Shown here in pieces: positions 1 through 9,180 of a stretch of 64,000 bases of DNA. A model generated the notes under the pieces. That model saw only the letters and a program-made list of their open reading frames with translations. It did not search any database and was not told where the DNA came from. A program made the translations under genes and the position numbers. The stretch covers positions 1 through 64,000 of the forward strand of contig SKCR01017729.1 in the NCBI GenBank assembly GCA_019454045.1, in the 5' to 3' direction. Source of the DNA: Zanthoxylum bungeanum. Taxonomy: Eukaryota > Streptophyta > Magnoliopsida > Sapindales > Rutaceae. The stretch's first letter is position 1. Each line of letters opens with the position of its first letter.

Positions 1-78
1 TGCAAAATTTTTTTTTTTTTGAATTTTTCGAAAACTTTTGGACTAAAAAAACAACATAAAAACAAGCTACTACAACTA

Positions 79-120
79 TTCCCCACCCCCAAACCTAAAT
101 GAGACATTGTCCCCAATGTC
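79..120 (-). other. polypurine tract-like run and GACATTG hairpin
   Basis: On the minus strand a G-rich run (79-94) follows a perfect 7-bp inverted repeat with a 4-nt spacer (103-120, GACATTG...CAATGTC). Related plant gypsy elements commonly carry this pair shortly before the 3' LTR, so I read the run as the plus-strand primer tract or its neighbourhood. It places the LOG copy inside the element rather than beside it. The LTR itself is not visible. Confidence 0.5.
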
Positions 121-188
121 TTAAGAAGTAGAAGATGAGCTTAGAAGATAATACATGGTTAGCTGAAATTCTATATATAGAAAGAAAA

Positions 189-877
189 TTAAAGATTAAG
201 ATCCAGATTTATCTGACGCTTCTTATGATCATTATCAGACCAGTTAATCTTGGAAATGATAGGGTCGATTTGTGGTTCAAAGGCTAAGATTTGGTTAATT
301 AAATCTAGGGCAGTTATGGCAGTGAAGAGGAGTTCTTTAAAGATTTTGACACGAACGCATTTCTCCGGGCATCATCAAGAAATACACAAAGAAAATCATA
401 AAATCCATCAGCGTTAAATAGTCCAATCGGTTTCTAGTGTATGTTCAAGTTCGCCCAAGATAACACTGTAAAAATCTCCTCCAACGTGCCCAAGCCACCT
501 GGCAAAGTAATAAAAGCATCCGCACGGTTAATCATTTCTACCAGTCGTTCAGACATACCTGGCACAATTAGTTCCTCTCTGTTTGATGATCCTATCAGAT
601 TCGCTTCCGCCAAAGGTTTTGGGATGATTCCCAAGACTTGACTGCCTCCATCTTTTACGGCCTTTGAAATGATCCCCATTAGTCCAAGATTGCCATCGCC
701 ATATACTAGGTTTATATTCCTTTCAGCTAAGACTCGACCTAATTCATGTGCTGCTGCTACGTATTGTGGCTTAGTACCAACACTAGTACCACAAAAGACA
801 CAGATATTTATAACTCGTCTTCTTGAAGTGGCATCCATTTTATATATGTTTCTTTTCTTAAATCTGGATGCCTTCAA
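189..877 (-). pseudogene. LOG-like: LOG-family cytokinin riboside 5'-monophosphate phosphoribohydrolase, intronless decayed copy
   Basis: LOG enzymes release active cytokinin base from its riboside monophosphate in the cytosol. From the first Met (877) one frame runs 147 codons. It contains the N-terminal ICVFCGTSVG block, the nucleotide-binding loop (YGDGNLGLMG, where the family normally has GGG) and the catalytic PGGLGTLEE motif. After residue ~147 (LSWANLNIH) a single-base shift gives a stop. The rest of the domain can still be followed in the other frames, with at least one more shift near 330, to a natural stop at 189. The total matches a normal ~215-residue LOG. Plant LOG genes are usually split by several introns; here the whole domain is continuous, which suggests a retrocopy. 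It sits downstream of integrase on the same strand as the Athila-like element. Confidence 0.8.
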
Positions 878-1800
878 AAGTGCAATGATGAGTTGAATTT
901 ATAGTACCTGAAAAAGGGTGAATAATAATAGCACTAGTACCTGCGAAATGACAATTATTAGTTAAACAGTAAAATGTATCGTGAAAGTCAAAAAGTCTGG
1001 ATCCTGTCGGAGAAAATAAAAGAAAACAACAAAACAAATCACAATTATTTAGAAAAGACAAAGAGATATAATATTTACAGGAAAGTAACGGCTTGAATGA
1101 CGTCTATGCATCAGGGACAAGCTTCCCATCCAATTTTCTTATAAATTGGCAAACAGGGTCTTTTTGAGTCAGATTCCCGAGACTTAACTGTTCTTTTTCT
1201 TTACGAAATTGTGTATATAAAATATGAATTGCACGATGCACATATCCAATGGGATGCGTCTCAAGAGTCTTAGATATGTCATCCAAAGACTCATTACACA
1301 AGCCATCCCTAATGAATTTAATCTTATCTTCGCGGTTATCAGACACCATTCATAAAGAACGACAACGAGTATTACATGTCATGCGAGCACATTTATAGCA
1401 AACACCCATTCTTTTAGCTCTTCTCTTTTAGCATAGATGCTTCTACCTAAACCAGGCAGATGTGAAATTAAAGAGTCACAGACTCACCTACCAATCGGAC
1501 CTGTGCTTCAATAATCCAACGAATGTCAGTAGGAATACCTTTGATCATCAGTAGTCTCATCTATTCCAAGCGAGTTTTGTAAACTTTCATCAGAGAGTTT
1601 TAAGGGAGATAAGGAAATTGCTTGTGAAGATTTGAGAGAACATATTCCCTCATGAAATGACTTTATTTGTAAAAATTAAACACACAAAATAAAATGCACC
1701 AAATCACAATATATACACAAATTGCATGGGTTGCCTCCATGCTAGCGCTAAGTTTAAAGTCGTCAGCTGAACATGACTGCCCGAAAGTTAGGCTGGATCT
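878..1800 (-). other. extra 3' region of the Athila-like element, mostly noncoding
   Basis: AT-rich DNA between the LOG copy and the integrase end, apart from one short open frame at 1104-1349. The minus strand has splice-like signals (a GTAAATAT near 1079 and TTTCGCAG/GTAC near 950), so part of this could be leader or intron sequence captured with LOG. I see no env-like coding region, transmembrane segments or other recognisable domain. Confidence 0.4.
1104..1349 (-). CDS. short unrecognised open frame in the extra region
   Basis: An 81-codon frame starting MVSDNREDKIKF and ending in LVPDA. It is hydrophilic and has no signal peptide, membrane segment or zinc motif. I do not recognise the family. 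It lies between the integrase and the LOG copy on the same strand, so it could be an upstream exon brought in with LOG, part of an element-specific extra gene, or chance. Confidence 0.2.
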   Translation of the reverse strand: MVSDNREDKIKFIRDGLCNESLDDISKTLETHPIGYVHRAIHILYTQFRKEKEQLSLGNLTQKDPVCQFIRKLDGKLVPDA

Positions 1801-1820
1801 GAAAGTGTGACACTTTCTTT

Positions 1821-2995
1821 TTATTGCTCAATTGATTCTCCCCAGTAGTGCTTGACATGCGGGCTGTTAACCTTGAATGTGTTGTTCGACTTGGGATTGT
1901 ATATCTCAACAACTCCGTATGGTAACACCTGAGTAATCACAAATGGACCTGACCACTTAGATTTCAGCTTTCCAGGAAAACGTTTCAGCCATGAATCGTA
2001 TAACAACACTTGCTGCCCTGGCTCTAGTTATCTACGCACTATTTTTTTATCATGCCATTTCTTCATCTTTTCTTTGTACATTTTGGCATTCTCATAAGCA
2101 TGTAGGCGAAATTCCTCAAATTCGTTGAGTTGGTGGAGCCTTTTCTCTCATGCAGCTTGTAGATCAAGTTTCAACTTCTTCAGTGCCCAGTACGCCTTGT
2201 GTTCAAGCTGAACTGGCAGATGGCACACTTTCCCAAACACCATTCGGTATGGGGACATACCAATGGGTGTCTTGTAAGCTGTCTGGTAGGCCCATAGTGC
2301 ATCATCCAGTTTTTTAGACCAATCCTTCCTTGTTGATCCAACGGTTCTCTCCAAGATTCTTTTAATCTCCATGTTTGAAACTTCAACTTGTCCATTTGAC
2401 TGTGGATGATAGGCAGTGGCAACTTTATGAGTAACTCCGTATTTGGATAGGAATGCATCGAAGTATTTGTTGCAGAAATGTGTGCCACCATCACTGATAA
2501 TCGCCCGAGGTGTTCTGAAACGAGTGAAAATATTCTTTTTATGGAATTTAATCACCACTTTTGAATCATTTGATGGCAATGCAATTTCTTCAACTCATTT
2601 GGAGACGTAGTCGAATGCAACCAGTATGTACAGGTTTCCGAATGATGGAACAAAGGGTCCCATAAAATCAATACCCCATACATCAAATATCTCCACTTCC
2701 ATAATATTTTGCAGAGGTCCTTCATTTCTCCTTGAAATATTTCCCGTTCTCTGGCACCTATCACATTGAAGAGTAAATAGATAAGCATCTATAAAAAGTG
2801 AGGGCCAGAATAAACTTGACTAAAGGACTTTGGCTGCAGTTTTGTTCCCGCTGAAGTGTCCGCCGTTTGGTGATGAATGACAATATTGCAGGACACTGAT
2901 GACCTCCTCCTGTGGAACACACCGTCTCAGTAATTGATCAGCACAGCGTTTGAACAGGTACGGCTCATGCCAGACATAGTGTTTGACTTCTTTGA
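1821..2995 (-). pseudogene. integrase of the Athila-like element
   Basis: This is the integrase part of a Ty3/gypsy polyprotein. In order it shows an H-H-C-C zinc domain (CHSSPNGGH, then CDRC), the catalytic core with Asp in DVWGIDFMGPF, Asp in IISDGG and Glu in [11 protein letters not shown], and a C-terminal LKSKWSGPF block ending near HVKHYWG. The three catalytic residues are present. At least two in-frame stops interrupt it (after AAKVL and after DYVSK), so it cannot make a whole enzyme. Confidence 0.85.
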
Positions 2996-3002
2996 AGAAC
3001 TT

Positions 3003-3709
3003 CTTTCATTGCTGAGTTGTCAATTCCCCCGGCCTTTCTCTGATACTATGTAGTTAACATAGTCAGCATACCAAGGGACATCATGATGTTTCATGGCAAA
3101 AAACTGTTCACCTGGTAAAGTTTCTTTGATTTTCAATTCTTTGCCAGTTGTTTCTCCATTCTCGAGCCTTGATAAGTGATCTGCCACTTGGTTTTCTGTC
3201 CTTTTCCTGTCTCGGATCTCCACATCAAATTCTTGCAGTAGAAGTATCCAACGGATCAATCTGGGTTTTGCATCTTTCTTCGCGATCAGATATTTGATTA
3301 CTGAATGATATGTGACCACTTTGGGACCTAGCAGATAAGAGCGGAATTTATCAAAAGCGAACATAACTGCGAGCAACTCCTTTTTAGTGGTTGTGTAGTT
3401 GAGTTGAGCTTCATTCAAAGTTCTGCTGGAGTAGTAAATGGTATGGAAAATCTTTGCTTTACGTTGTCTCAAAACTGCACCTACAATAAAATCACTAGCA
3501 TCGCACATCACCTCAAATGGAAGGGTCCAGTCTGGTGCTACAATGATGGGGGTAGAGACCAGCTTCTATTTTAGGATCTCAAAAGCTCCTTGGCATTTTT
3601 TGGTGAAGTTGAAAGGCACATCTTTCTCCAGAAGATTGCATAAAGGTTTAGCAATCTTTGAGAAGTCTTTGATAAATCTCCTGTAAAAGCCTGCATGTCC
3701 GAGAAAACT
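3003..3709 (-). pseudogene. RNase H of the Athila-like element, with a catalytic residue lost
   Basis: Continues from the RT thumb. The RNase H domain includes [13 protein letters not shown] (first Asp), [18 protein letters not shown] (Glu) and a block where related proteins read TDH; here it reads [11 protein letters not shown], so a conserved acidic residue has become Tyr. It ends with [10 protein letters not shown], the usual end of this domain. A stop lies near 3570 between RT and RNase H. Same strand and order as the flanking RT and integrase. Confidence 0.8.
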
Positions 3710-4783
3710 CTAAATCCCTTTGACAGTTGTTGGTGGAGGTAATTTTTCAATTATTTCAATCTTTGCTTTGTCTACCTCAATTTCCTTTTGTGTGATCCGA
3801 TGTCTTAGAACAATGCCTTCATGTACCATGAAGTGGCATTTCTCCCAGTTGAACACCAGGTTGGTATCTTCGTACCTTTGTAACACTTGTTCCAGATTTT
3901 GCAAGCAGTGGTCGAAAGAGTCTCCAAACACAGTGAAATCATCAATGAAAACCTCCATACTTTGTTCCAGCATGTCTGAGAAGATGACCATCATGCAACG
4001 TTGAAATGTGGTAGGAGTATTACATAGTCCAAATGGCATCCTGCGGAAAGCAAAAGTACCATACGGACATGTAAAATTGGTTTTCTCCTGATCTTCTGGA
4101 GCGATGGAAATCTGATTATACCCCGAGTATCCATCCAGAAAGTAATAGAATTCATGTCCCGTCAATCTGTCTAGCATCTGGTCAATGAATGGCAGTGTAA
4201 AATGATCTTTCCTTGTTTCTTTGTTCAACTTCTTGTAGTCCATGCATACTCTCCATCCAGTTACCGTTCTTGTTAGAATCAGTTCATTCTTTTCATTTGT
4301 GACTACAGTAATTCCTCCTTTCTTTGGCACACATTGCATAGGACTCACCCAAGTGCTATCAGAGATGGGGTAGATGATGCCGGCATCCAACCATTTGATA
4401 ATTTCTTTCTTCACAACCTCCTTCATGATTGGATTTAGTCTCCGTTGATGCTTCACTATGGGTTTGTACTTATCGTTCATCAGAATTTTGTGCATGCAAA
4501 ATAATGGACTAATGCCTCGAATGTCTGATATAGTCCAGCCAATGGCTTTCTTGTGTTCTAGTAACACTCTCAGTAACTTTTCTTCATGCTCCAATGTTAC
4601 CGAAGAAAAAATAATCACAGGTAATTCAGAAAAGTTTCCTAAGAATGCATACCTGAGATGGCTTGGAAGTAGCTTTAGCTCATACTGCGGTGGTTCTTTA
4701 ATTGAAGGCTTGATTCGCTCATTCTTCAGTAATTCCAGACTTTCCACCTGTGGTGTCATTTTTGAAGCGGAAGGGCTTGTCAA
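3710..4783 (-). pseudogene. reverse transcriptase of the Athila-like element
   Basis: A 357-codon open frame covering most of the RT domain: the palm block VCMDYKKLNKETRKDHFTLP, the SGYNQI block, FAFRRMPFGLCN, and the active site VFIDDF carrying the two adjacent Asp residues. It copies the element RNA into DNA inside gag particles. This is the best preserved part of the element and is clearly of Ty3/gypsy type. It is only one segment of a larger polyprotein broken on both sides. Confidence 0.9.
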
Positions 4784-5620
4784 GGTAGTTGATACATTCT
4801 AGAATTTCGTCATCTAGCTCGCTATTAGTCATGTTGGTGATGCAAGCTTCAAGTTTATCCGTGGAAATTGCATCAGTATCCTGGATGATACTATCTACAA
4901 CATCAATTATGAAACATTCCTTCTCATTTTCATCACTCGGGAATTTCATAGCTTTGAAAATATTGAAGGTAACTTCTTGGTCCTGCACTTTCATGGTTAG
5001 TTCTCATTTTTGTACATCAATAACAGTTCGACCTGTAGCTAAGAATGGTCTCCCAAGAATGATAGGTACATCTTTTTCTTCCTCCATGTCAATGATAATG
5101 AAATCTGCTGGGAGAATGAGTTTGTCGACTTTGACCAGCACATCTTCAACTACACCTATTGGAAATACGAGTGTTCTATCATCAGCAAGTTGCAAAGAGA
5201 CTGAGGTAGGCATTGCTTCTCCAATTTGTAGTTTCCTGTAAATCGAAAAATGCATTAAATTAACACTTGCACCTAAATCACTTAAAGCCTTACCAATGTA
5301 ATGTTCTCCAATGGTGCAAAGAATAGTGAAACTGCCAGGATCTTTCGACTTCGGGGGAAGTTTCCTCTGAATGATGGCGCTGCATTCTTCTGTCAATGCT
5401 ACTGTCTCGTAATCTCCCAATCTCCGCTTTCGTGAAAGAATATCTTTCATGAATTTAACATTGCTGGGCATTTCTTCCAAAGCTTCTGCAAATGGAATGT
5501 TGATATGCATCTTTTTGAACATCTCTCGGAATCGAGCAAACTGCTTGTCTAGTCTACTTTTCTGGAGTCGATGTGGAAAAGGTGGAGGTGAAGCGATTCT
5601 TTCTTGCTCTTTATCCTTTG
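4719..5620 (-). pseudogene. aspartic protease and linker of the Athila-like element
   Basis: The protease core is DLGASVNLM (family Asp-Thr/Ser-Gly-Ala, here DLGA) followed by IILGRPFLATGRTVID, which is the flap and C-terminal block. It cleaves the gag-pol polyprotein. Upstream it is in frame with gag except for a stop near 5622. Downstream a stop near 5000 and a frame change lead through a linker (VQDQEVTFNIFKAMKFP) towards RT. Confidence 0.8.
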
Positions 5621-5636
5621 CTTATTTTTCCTCCAT

Positions 5637-7081
5637 CTATGGAACTGCATCTTTTGGAACTTCTTCAATGGATGCCTTGATTCCAACATCTTTGTTGATT
5701 TCAGTACCGCTTTTCAAAGTAATGGCTTGACATTGCTCCTTCCCTCGGTTCCTTGGATTTTGTTCTGTGTTGTTGGGAAGATTACTTGGCGGTCTGTAAC
5801 TCTGAGCATTGGCCAGTTGTCCCATTTGATTCTCCAGTGCTTTAATTGAAACTGAATGGCTTTGATTCAATGCTACTTGATTTTGAACCATAGCTGCTAA
5901 AGCATCGTATTTTGCTTCTTGCTTTTTCAACTGGGCCAGCACTAATGTTATTCCTGGTTCATTTTCATACTCCTGGCCTTTGTTTTGCTGTTGGAATCCT
6001 GGTGCTGGGTTGTTCCTTTGCCCTGAATTGTTGTTCCATGCGAAATTGGGATGATTCCTCCACCCTGGGTTGTAGGTGTTGGAATATGGATTGTTCTCAT
6101 GTCTGTTGAAATTGTTGACATAATTCACTATTTCTTAATGTTGGTTTACCTCTGATTATGGTGCTCCTCCATATGGTGAACTTGTAGATCCAGCATTAAC
6201 CTTTATGTTAAGAGTTTCTAGATTTTTACAAATCTGATCCAGCTTGGGATCCACTTCTGTGTTGGTCCAACTTCATAAATTCCTGCGATTCGTTGGATTA
6301 TGCTCCTTTCTGTTGGCCACAATGAATTTTTGTTGGCCATTTCTTCAATTAAGTCACAGGCCTGATCTTCTCCTTTTTCCATTAAAGCTCCTCCGGCAGC
6401 AGCATCAATTGTGGTTCTCATTATTCCAGAAAGTCCATTATAGAAGGTTTGGACTTGTAGCCACTTTGCAATCTCATGTTGAGGACATTTCTGGAGTAAA
6501 TCTTTGTACCTTTCCCAAGCTTCACAGAGGGATTCTTAGTCATGTTACACAAAGGATGTGATGTCATTCCTCAGCTTTGCAGTTATGGCTGGTGGAAAAT
6601 ACTTTGCAAGAAATTTGGTGGCTAAAGTGTTCCAAGTTGTGATGAAACCTGCTGGTAGTGAATGTAGCCAAGCTTTAGCTCTGTCTTTCAAGGAGTATGG
6701 GAAAACATGCAGTCTCATTGCTTCTTCAGCTGCTCGGTTGTAATTGAAAGTGCCGTAAACTTCCAAGAAGTTGCTGATGTGGGCATTAGGATCTTCAGTT
6801 GCATTCCCCCCAAACCTAACTGACTGATGTATCATCTGAATTCATGTTTTGATGTCACACGTAATTGCTGGTAAGGGAGGAAGTATAATACAGGAAATGA
6901 AACCATCAACCACCGGAATGGTTCTGTCTCGATTGGGAATTGGTGATGCAACTTCCAAAGGTTCAGGTTCCATGTTGATCAGTGCTCATTGGCCTTCTCG
7001 CATTTCCCTTCTCAACTGTCTGATGGTTCTTTCAATTTCAGGGTCAAGCGGACAGATTTCAAAGCTTCTGGTTCGTCTCAT
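5637..7081 (-). pseudogene. gag of the Athila-like element
   Basis: The capsid protein region. The start at 7081 gives MRRTRS followed by an Arg-rich stretch, as in Athila gag starts. The retrotransposon gag domain is at 6835-6545 (SVRFGGNATEDPNAH, then YSLKDRAKAWLHSLP). Next come DAAAGGALMEKGEDQA near 6390 and a basic Asn-rich tail at 6128-5637 with NPGWRNHPNFAW and QAITLKSG. At least four in-frame stops (for example near 6984, 6837 and 6540) break it into pieces. Confidence 0.85.
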
Positions 7082-7189
7082 GTAGTGACTAAGAACCTAA
7101 AACAAAAGAAAACAACAACAATAAGTAAAAAGAAATTAGATACAAGTAATGTATCCAACCCCAAAACTAAAAGTGAAAGATAAATAAGT

Positions 7190-7206
7190 CTCCGGCAACG
7201 GCGCCA
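7190..7206 (-). other. primer binding site for tRNA-Asp
   Basis: The minus strand reads TGGCGCCGTTGCCGGAG, complementary to the 3' end of plant tRNA-Asp except for one base. It lies 6 nt inside the LTR end, the same spacing as the copy at 63923. Confidence 0.85.
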
Positions 7207-7212
7207 AAAACT

Positions 7213-7711
7213 TGACCGGTGTAATCACACGCGTATAACGCAAGCGCATGTATTGTTCAAGTAGTATAAAAAGTATTGATCCAATGAGGACTTAATACCT
7301 AAGCTATTAATTTATGAAGCCAATTATTTACGAATATCAAATGGATTGATTGTTTCATTGGGTGGTGATTTTAAATTTAAAACAAGTAAATAACATGACG
7401 TGAAAGTAGATTGAGGAAAAATTCAATATTAATAAACTATCCAGGGTTGTGAATTATTCCAATATCTTTTTAAAGATTGTTTCATTAATAGAGGTCTCGA
7501 CGCTGGCCGGGCATCGCGACGCGCCAAATGACAGTTTTATCATTTTGCCTGTTTTTCACTATTTTGGCCCCGAATTGCCTCCAGGGAGCCCTGGAACTTT
7601 ATTTATCTACAAAATAACATAAAACACATCAAAATATTCACAAAACTCAAGAAACTATACAACATATTAGGTCAAATGAGTGGTAAATAGTGATATATTT
7701 ACCACTCATCA
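7213..7711 (-). repeat. 5' LTR of the Athila-like element, short form
   Basis: The LTR starts TGATGAGTGG at 7711 with a hairpin (GTGGTAAATA...TATTTACCAC) and ends in TCA at 7213, beside the primer site. Both ends match the 2.1 kb LTR at 61793-63916, but this copy is only 499 bp, so the middle is missing. It contains GCATCGCGACGC near 7509. It abuts a copia gag fragment at 7712, so it marks the insertion edge. Confidence 0.8.
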
Positions 7712-7968
7712 ATGACATTAATTTCCTCGTTGTTTCTATTACTTGCTTCAAACTCCTATATTATCCAAGCCAGTTTATCCTTAGGGGAAGACACATCATC
7801 AACCATAACCACGAGAGATTTCCGCCTGTGCTCTACTAACATCCTCACCCTTTCATCTAAGGATTTGAGGAAAGCTCTCATGCGAACTTTCCAGTAAGGG
7901 TACTCTATCCCATCAAAGAATATGAGACAGTTTAAAGGTTGACTTCTATCCATATATAAAGTGGTCAA
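7712..7968 (-). pseudogene. copia gag N-terminal fragment
   Basis: A 70-codon frame starting MTTLYMDRSQPL and containing FDGIEYPYWKVRMRAFLKS, the start of a Ty1/copia gag (the FDGxNYxxWKxRM block). It lies just downstream of a copia primer site and is cut at 7711 by the Athila-like LTR, so the rest of this copia element lies left of the window or is lost. Confidence 0.75.
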
Positions 7969-7984
7969 GGATCGCAGTCAGACA

Positions 7985-7993
7985 CTGATACCA
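7985..7993 (-). other. copia primer binding site for initiator tRNA-Met
   Basis: The minus strand reads TGGTATCAG immediately after the LTR end and before gag, as in plant copia elements. The next bases (TGTC) depart from the usual AGCC. Confidence 0.7.
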
Positions 7994-7995
7994 AT

Positions 7996-8877
7996 TGAAA
8001 ATTTGATTTTGTCATAGGTTCTGACCTTATGTGGAATTATACACAATAATTTAAGACAGGTCCTAATTGTTGTTTCTATGGATTAAAAACATGCACCCTT
8101 AAGTGTAAACAATATGAATAAAAAATTATATCAAAGCAGTATGAAAAATCAACACCAGATTTTGTTGACGAAGTGGAAAACTCTCACGAGTAAAAAACCA
8201 CTATAGCTATATAAGCTACCATCCAAATCCACTATAAGAGAAAAACTTGTAGCGATGGTATAAGACATATGCTAGCAACTCTACCGAATTAAATACCTCT
8301 AGACTGTAATAACTCGAGGAACTTCCTGAGCCCGCACCAAGCAGCCTTCTTCAGAACCTCTAAAGTCTTTGAGTGAATTAACCCTAAGAATTTGCAATGC
8401 CAGAATCTTCCTCCAAAAGAACTTTAGGGCTTAGTAAATTGGATTATGGTTGTGTTTATGAGTTGATGGTCAATAAAGGAATCTCACCAAAACAAATAAG
8501 GCAAAAGGAACAATAAAGTCTTCAAGATGAATTGTCAAGCAGGTTAAAAAAAAAAGATGTTATAGCTCTGAATAACGGGTTTCCAACTTTGATAAGGTGA
8601 CTCTATGTTTGTTTATATAGGTAGGGTAAAAGTAGAATTTTCCTTGTGGAAAACTAGCTCAAAAACGAGTCCAAAATAACTCATTCCCGCAATTTTGTTT
8701 AAACGCCCATCGAACACAAGTCGAACACGCACTGTTCCATAAACATGTTCAAACATAGTCTTGAACGAACCTCGAACGAAAACACACTACGCAGGAGAAC
8801 CTACTGCCAAGTTTCATTCGAACCAAAACATGAACTAAAAGATATCAATTTGCCTAAATTTCCATCTTTTCATAACA
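7996..8877 (-). repeat. copia 5' LTR of about 880 bp
   Basis: Starts TGTTATG at 8877 and ends TTTTCA at 7996, next to the primer site. A TATA box (CTATATAAAC on the minus strand, 8621-8630) sits where a U3/R promoter would be. The right edge joins a copia RT fragment in the same orientation, so this element appears to have inserted into the RT gene of another copia. No partner LTR is visible. Confidence 0.65.
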
Positions 8878-9180
8878 GTAAAACTCAAAACTACCTTAAC
8901 TGTTGATTATTTAACCACTGGACTGAAAGTTTCAAAATAATCTACCACGGATATCTGATTAAAACATTTGGCAACCAACATTGCTTTATACTTGTTAACA
9001 AAAACATATGGATTGGATTCAATCCTAAAGTTTTATTTTTTACCAACCATATATGACGCTGACTCACATTGAACCAATGTCCAGGTTTCCATTGTTCATA
9101 GGGCATTGTACTCACTCTTCATTGCCTTATTCCATTTCGGATTATATAGAACTTGGGTTACTATTTCTAACTTTGTAGCC
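8878..9180 (-). pseudogene. copia reverse transcriptase fragment
   Basis: Translated on the minus strand with stops and shifts, it shows AMKSEYNAL, ETWTLVQCE, then NKYKAMLVAKCFNQ and VDYFETFSPVVK, the start of a Ty1/copia RT domain. It ends at STVKVVLS exactly where the LTR at 8877 begins. Confidence 0.75.

Larger units (their letters stand above)
1..7711 (-). mobile_element. Athila-type Ty3/gypsy retrotransposon, 3' LTR outside window
   Basis: Reading right to left, the order is 5' LTR, tRNA-Asp primer site, gag, protease, RT, RNase H, integrase, a 1.7 kb extra region, then a G-rich tract. The domain order RT-RNase H-integrase is that of Ty3/gypsy. The gag C-terminus, the protease core DLGASVNLM and the tRNA-Asp primer site are typical of the Athila clade. 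The 3' LTR would lie left of base 1. Several in-frame stops make it non-autonomous. The extra region, where Athila elements may carry an env-like gene, instead holds a decayed LOG copy. Confidence 0.85.

Noticed and set aside
441..896. Plus-strand frames opposite the LOG copy
   Set aside because: They are antisense shadows of the LOG frame.
878..1800. Athila env-like gene
   Set aside because: No signal peptide, transmembrane stretch or long frame is visible; the slot holds the LOG copy and noncoding DNA.
7190..7206. tRNA-Asp gene fragment
   Set aside because: Only the 3'-end complement is present, at the fixed spacing from an LTR, so it is a primer site. No cloverleaf is nearby.
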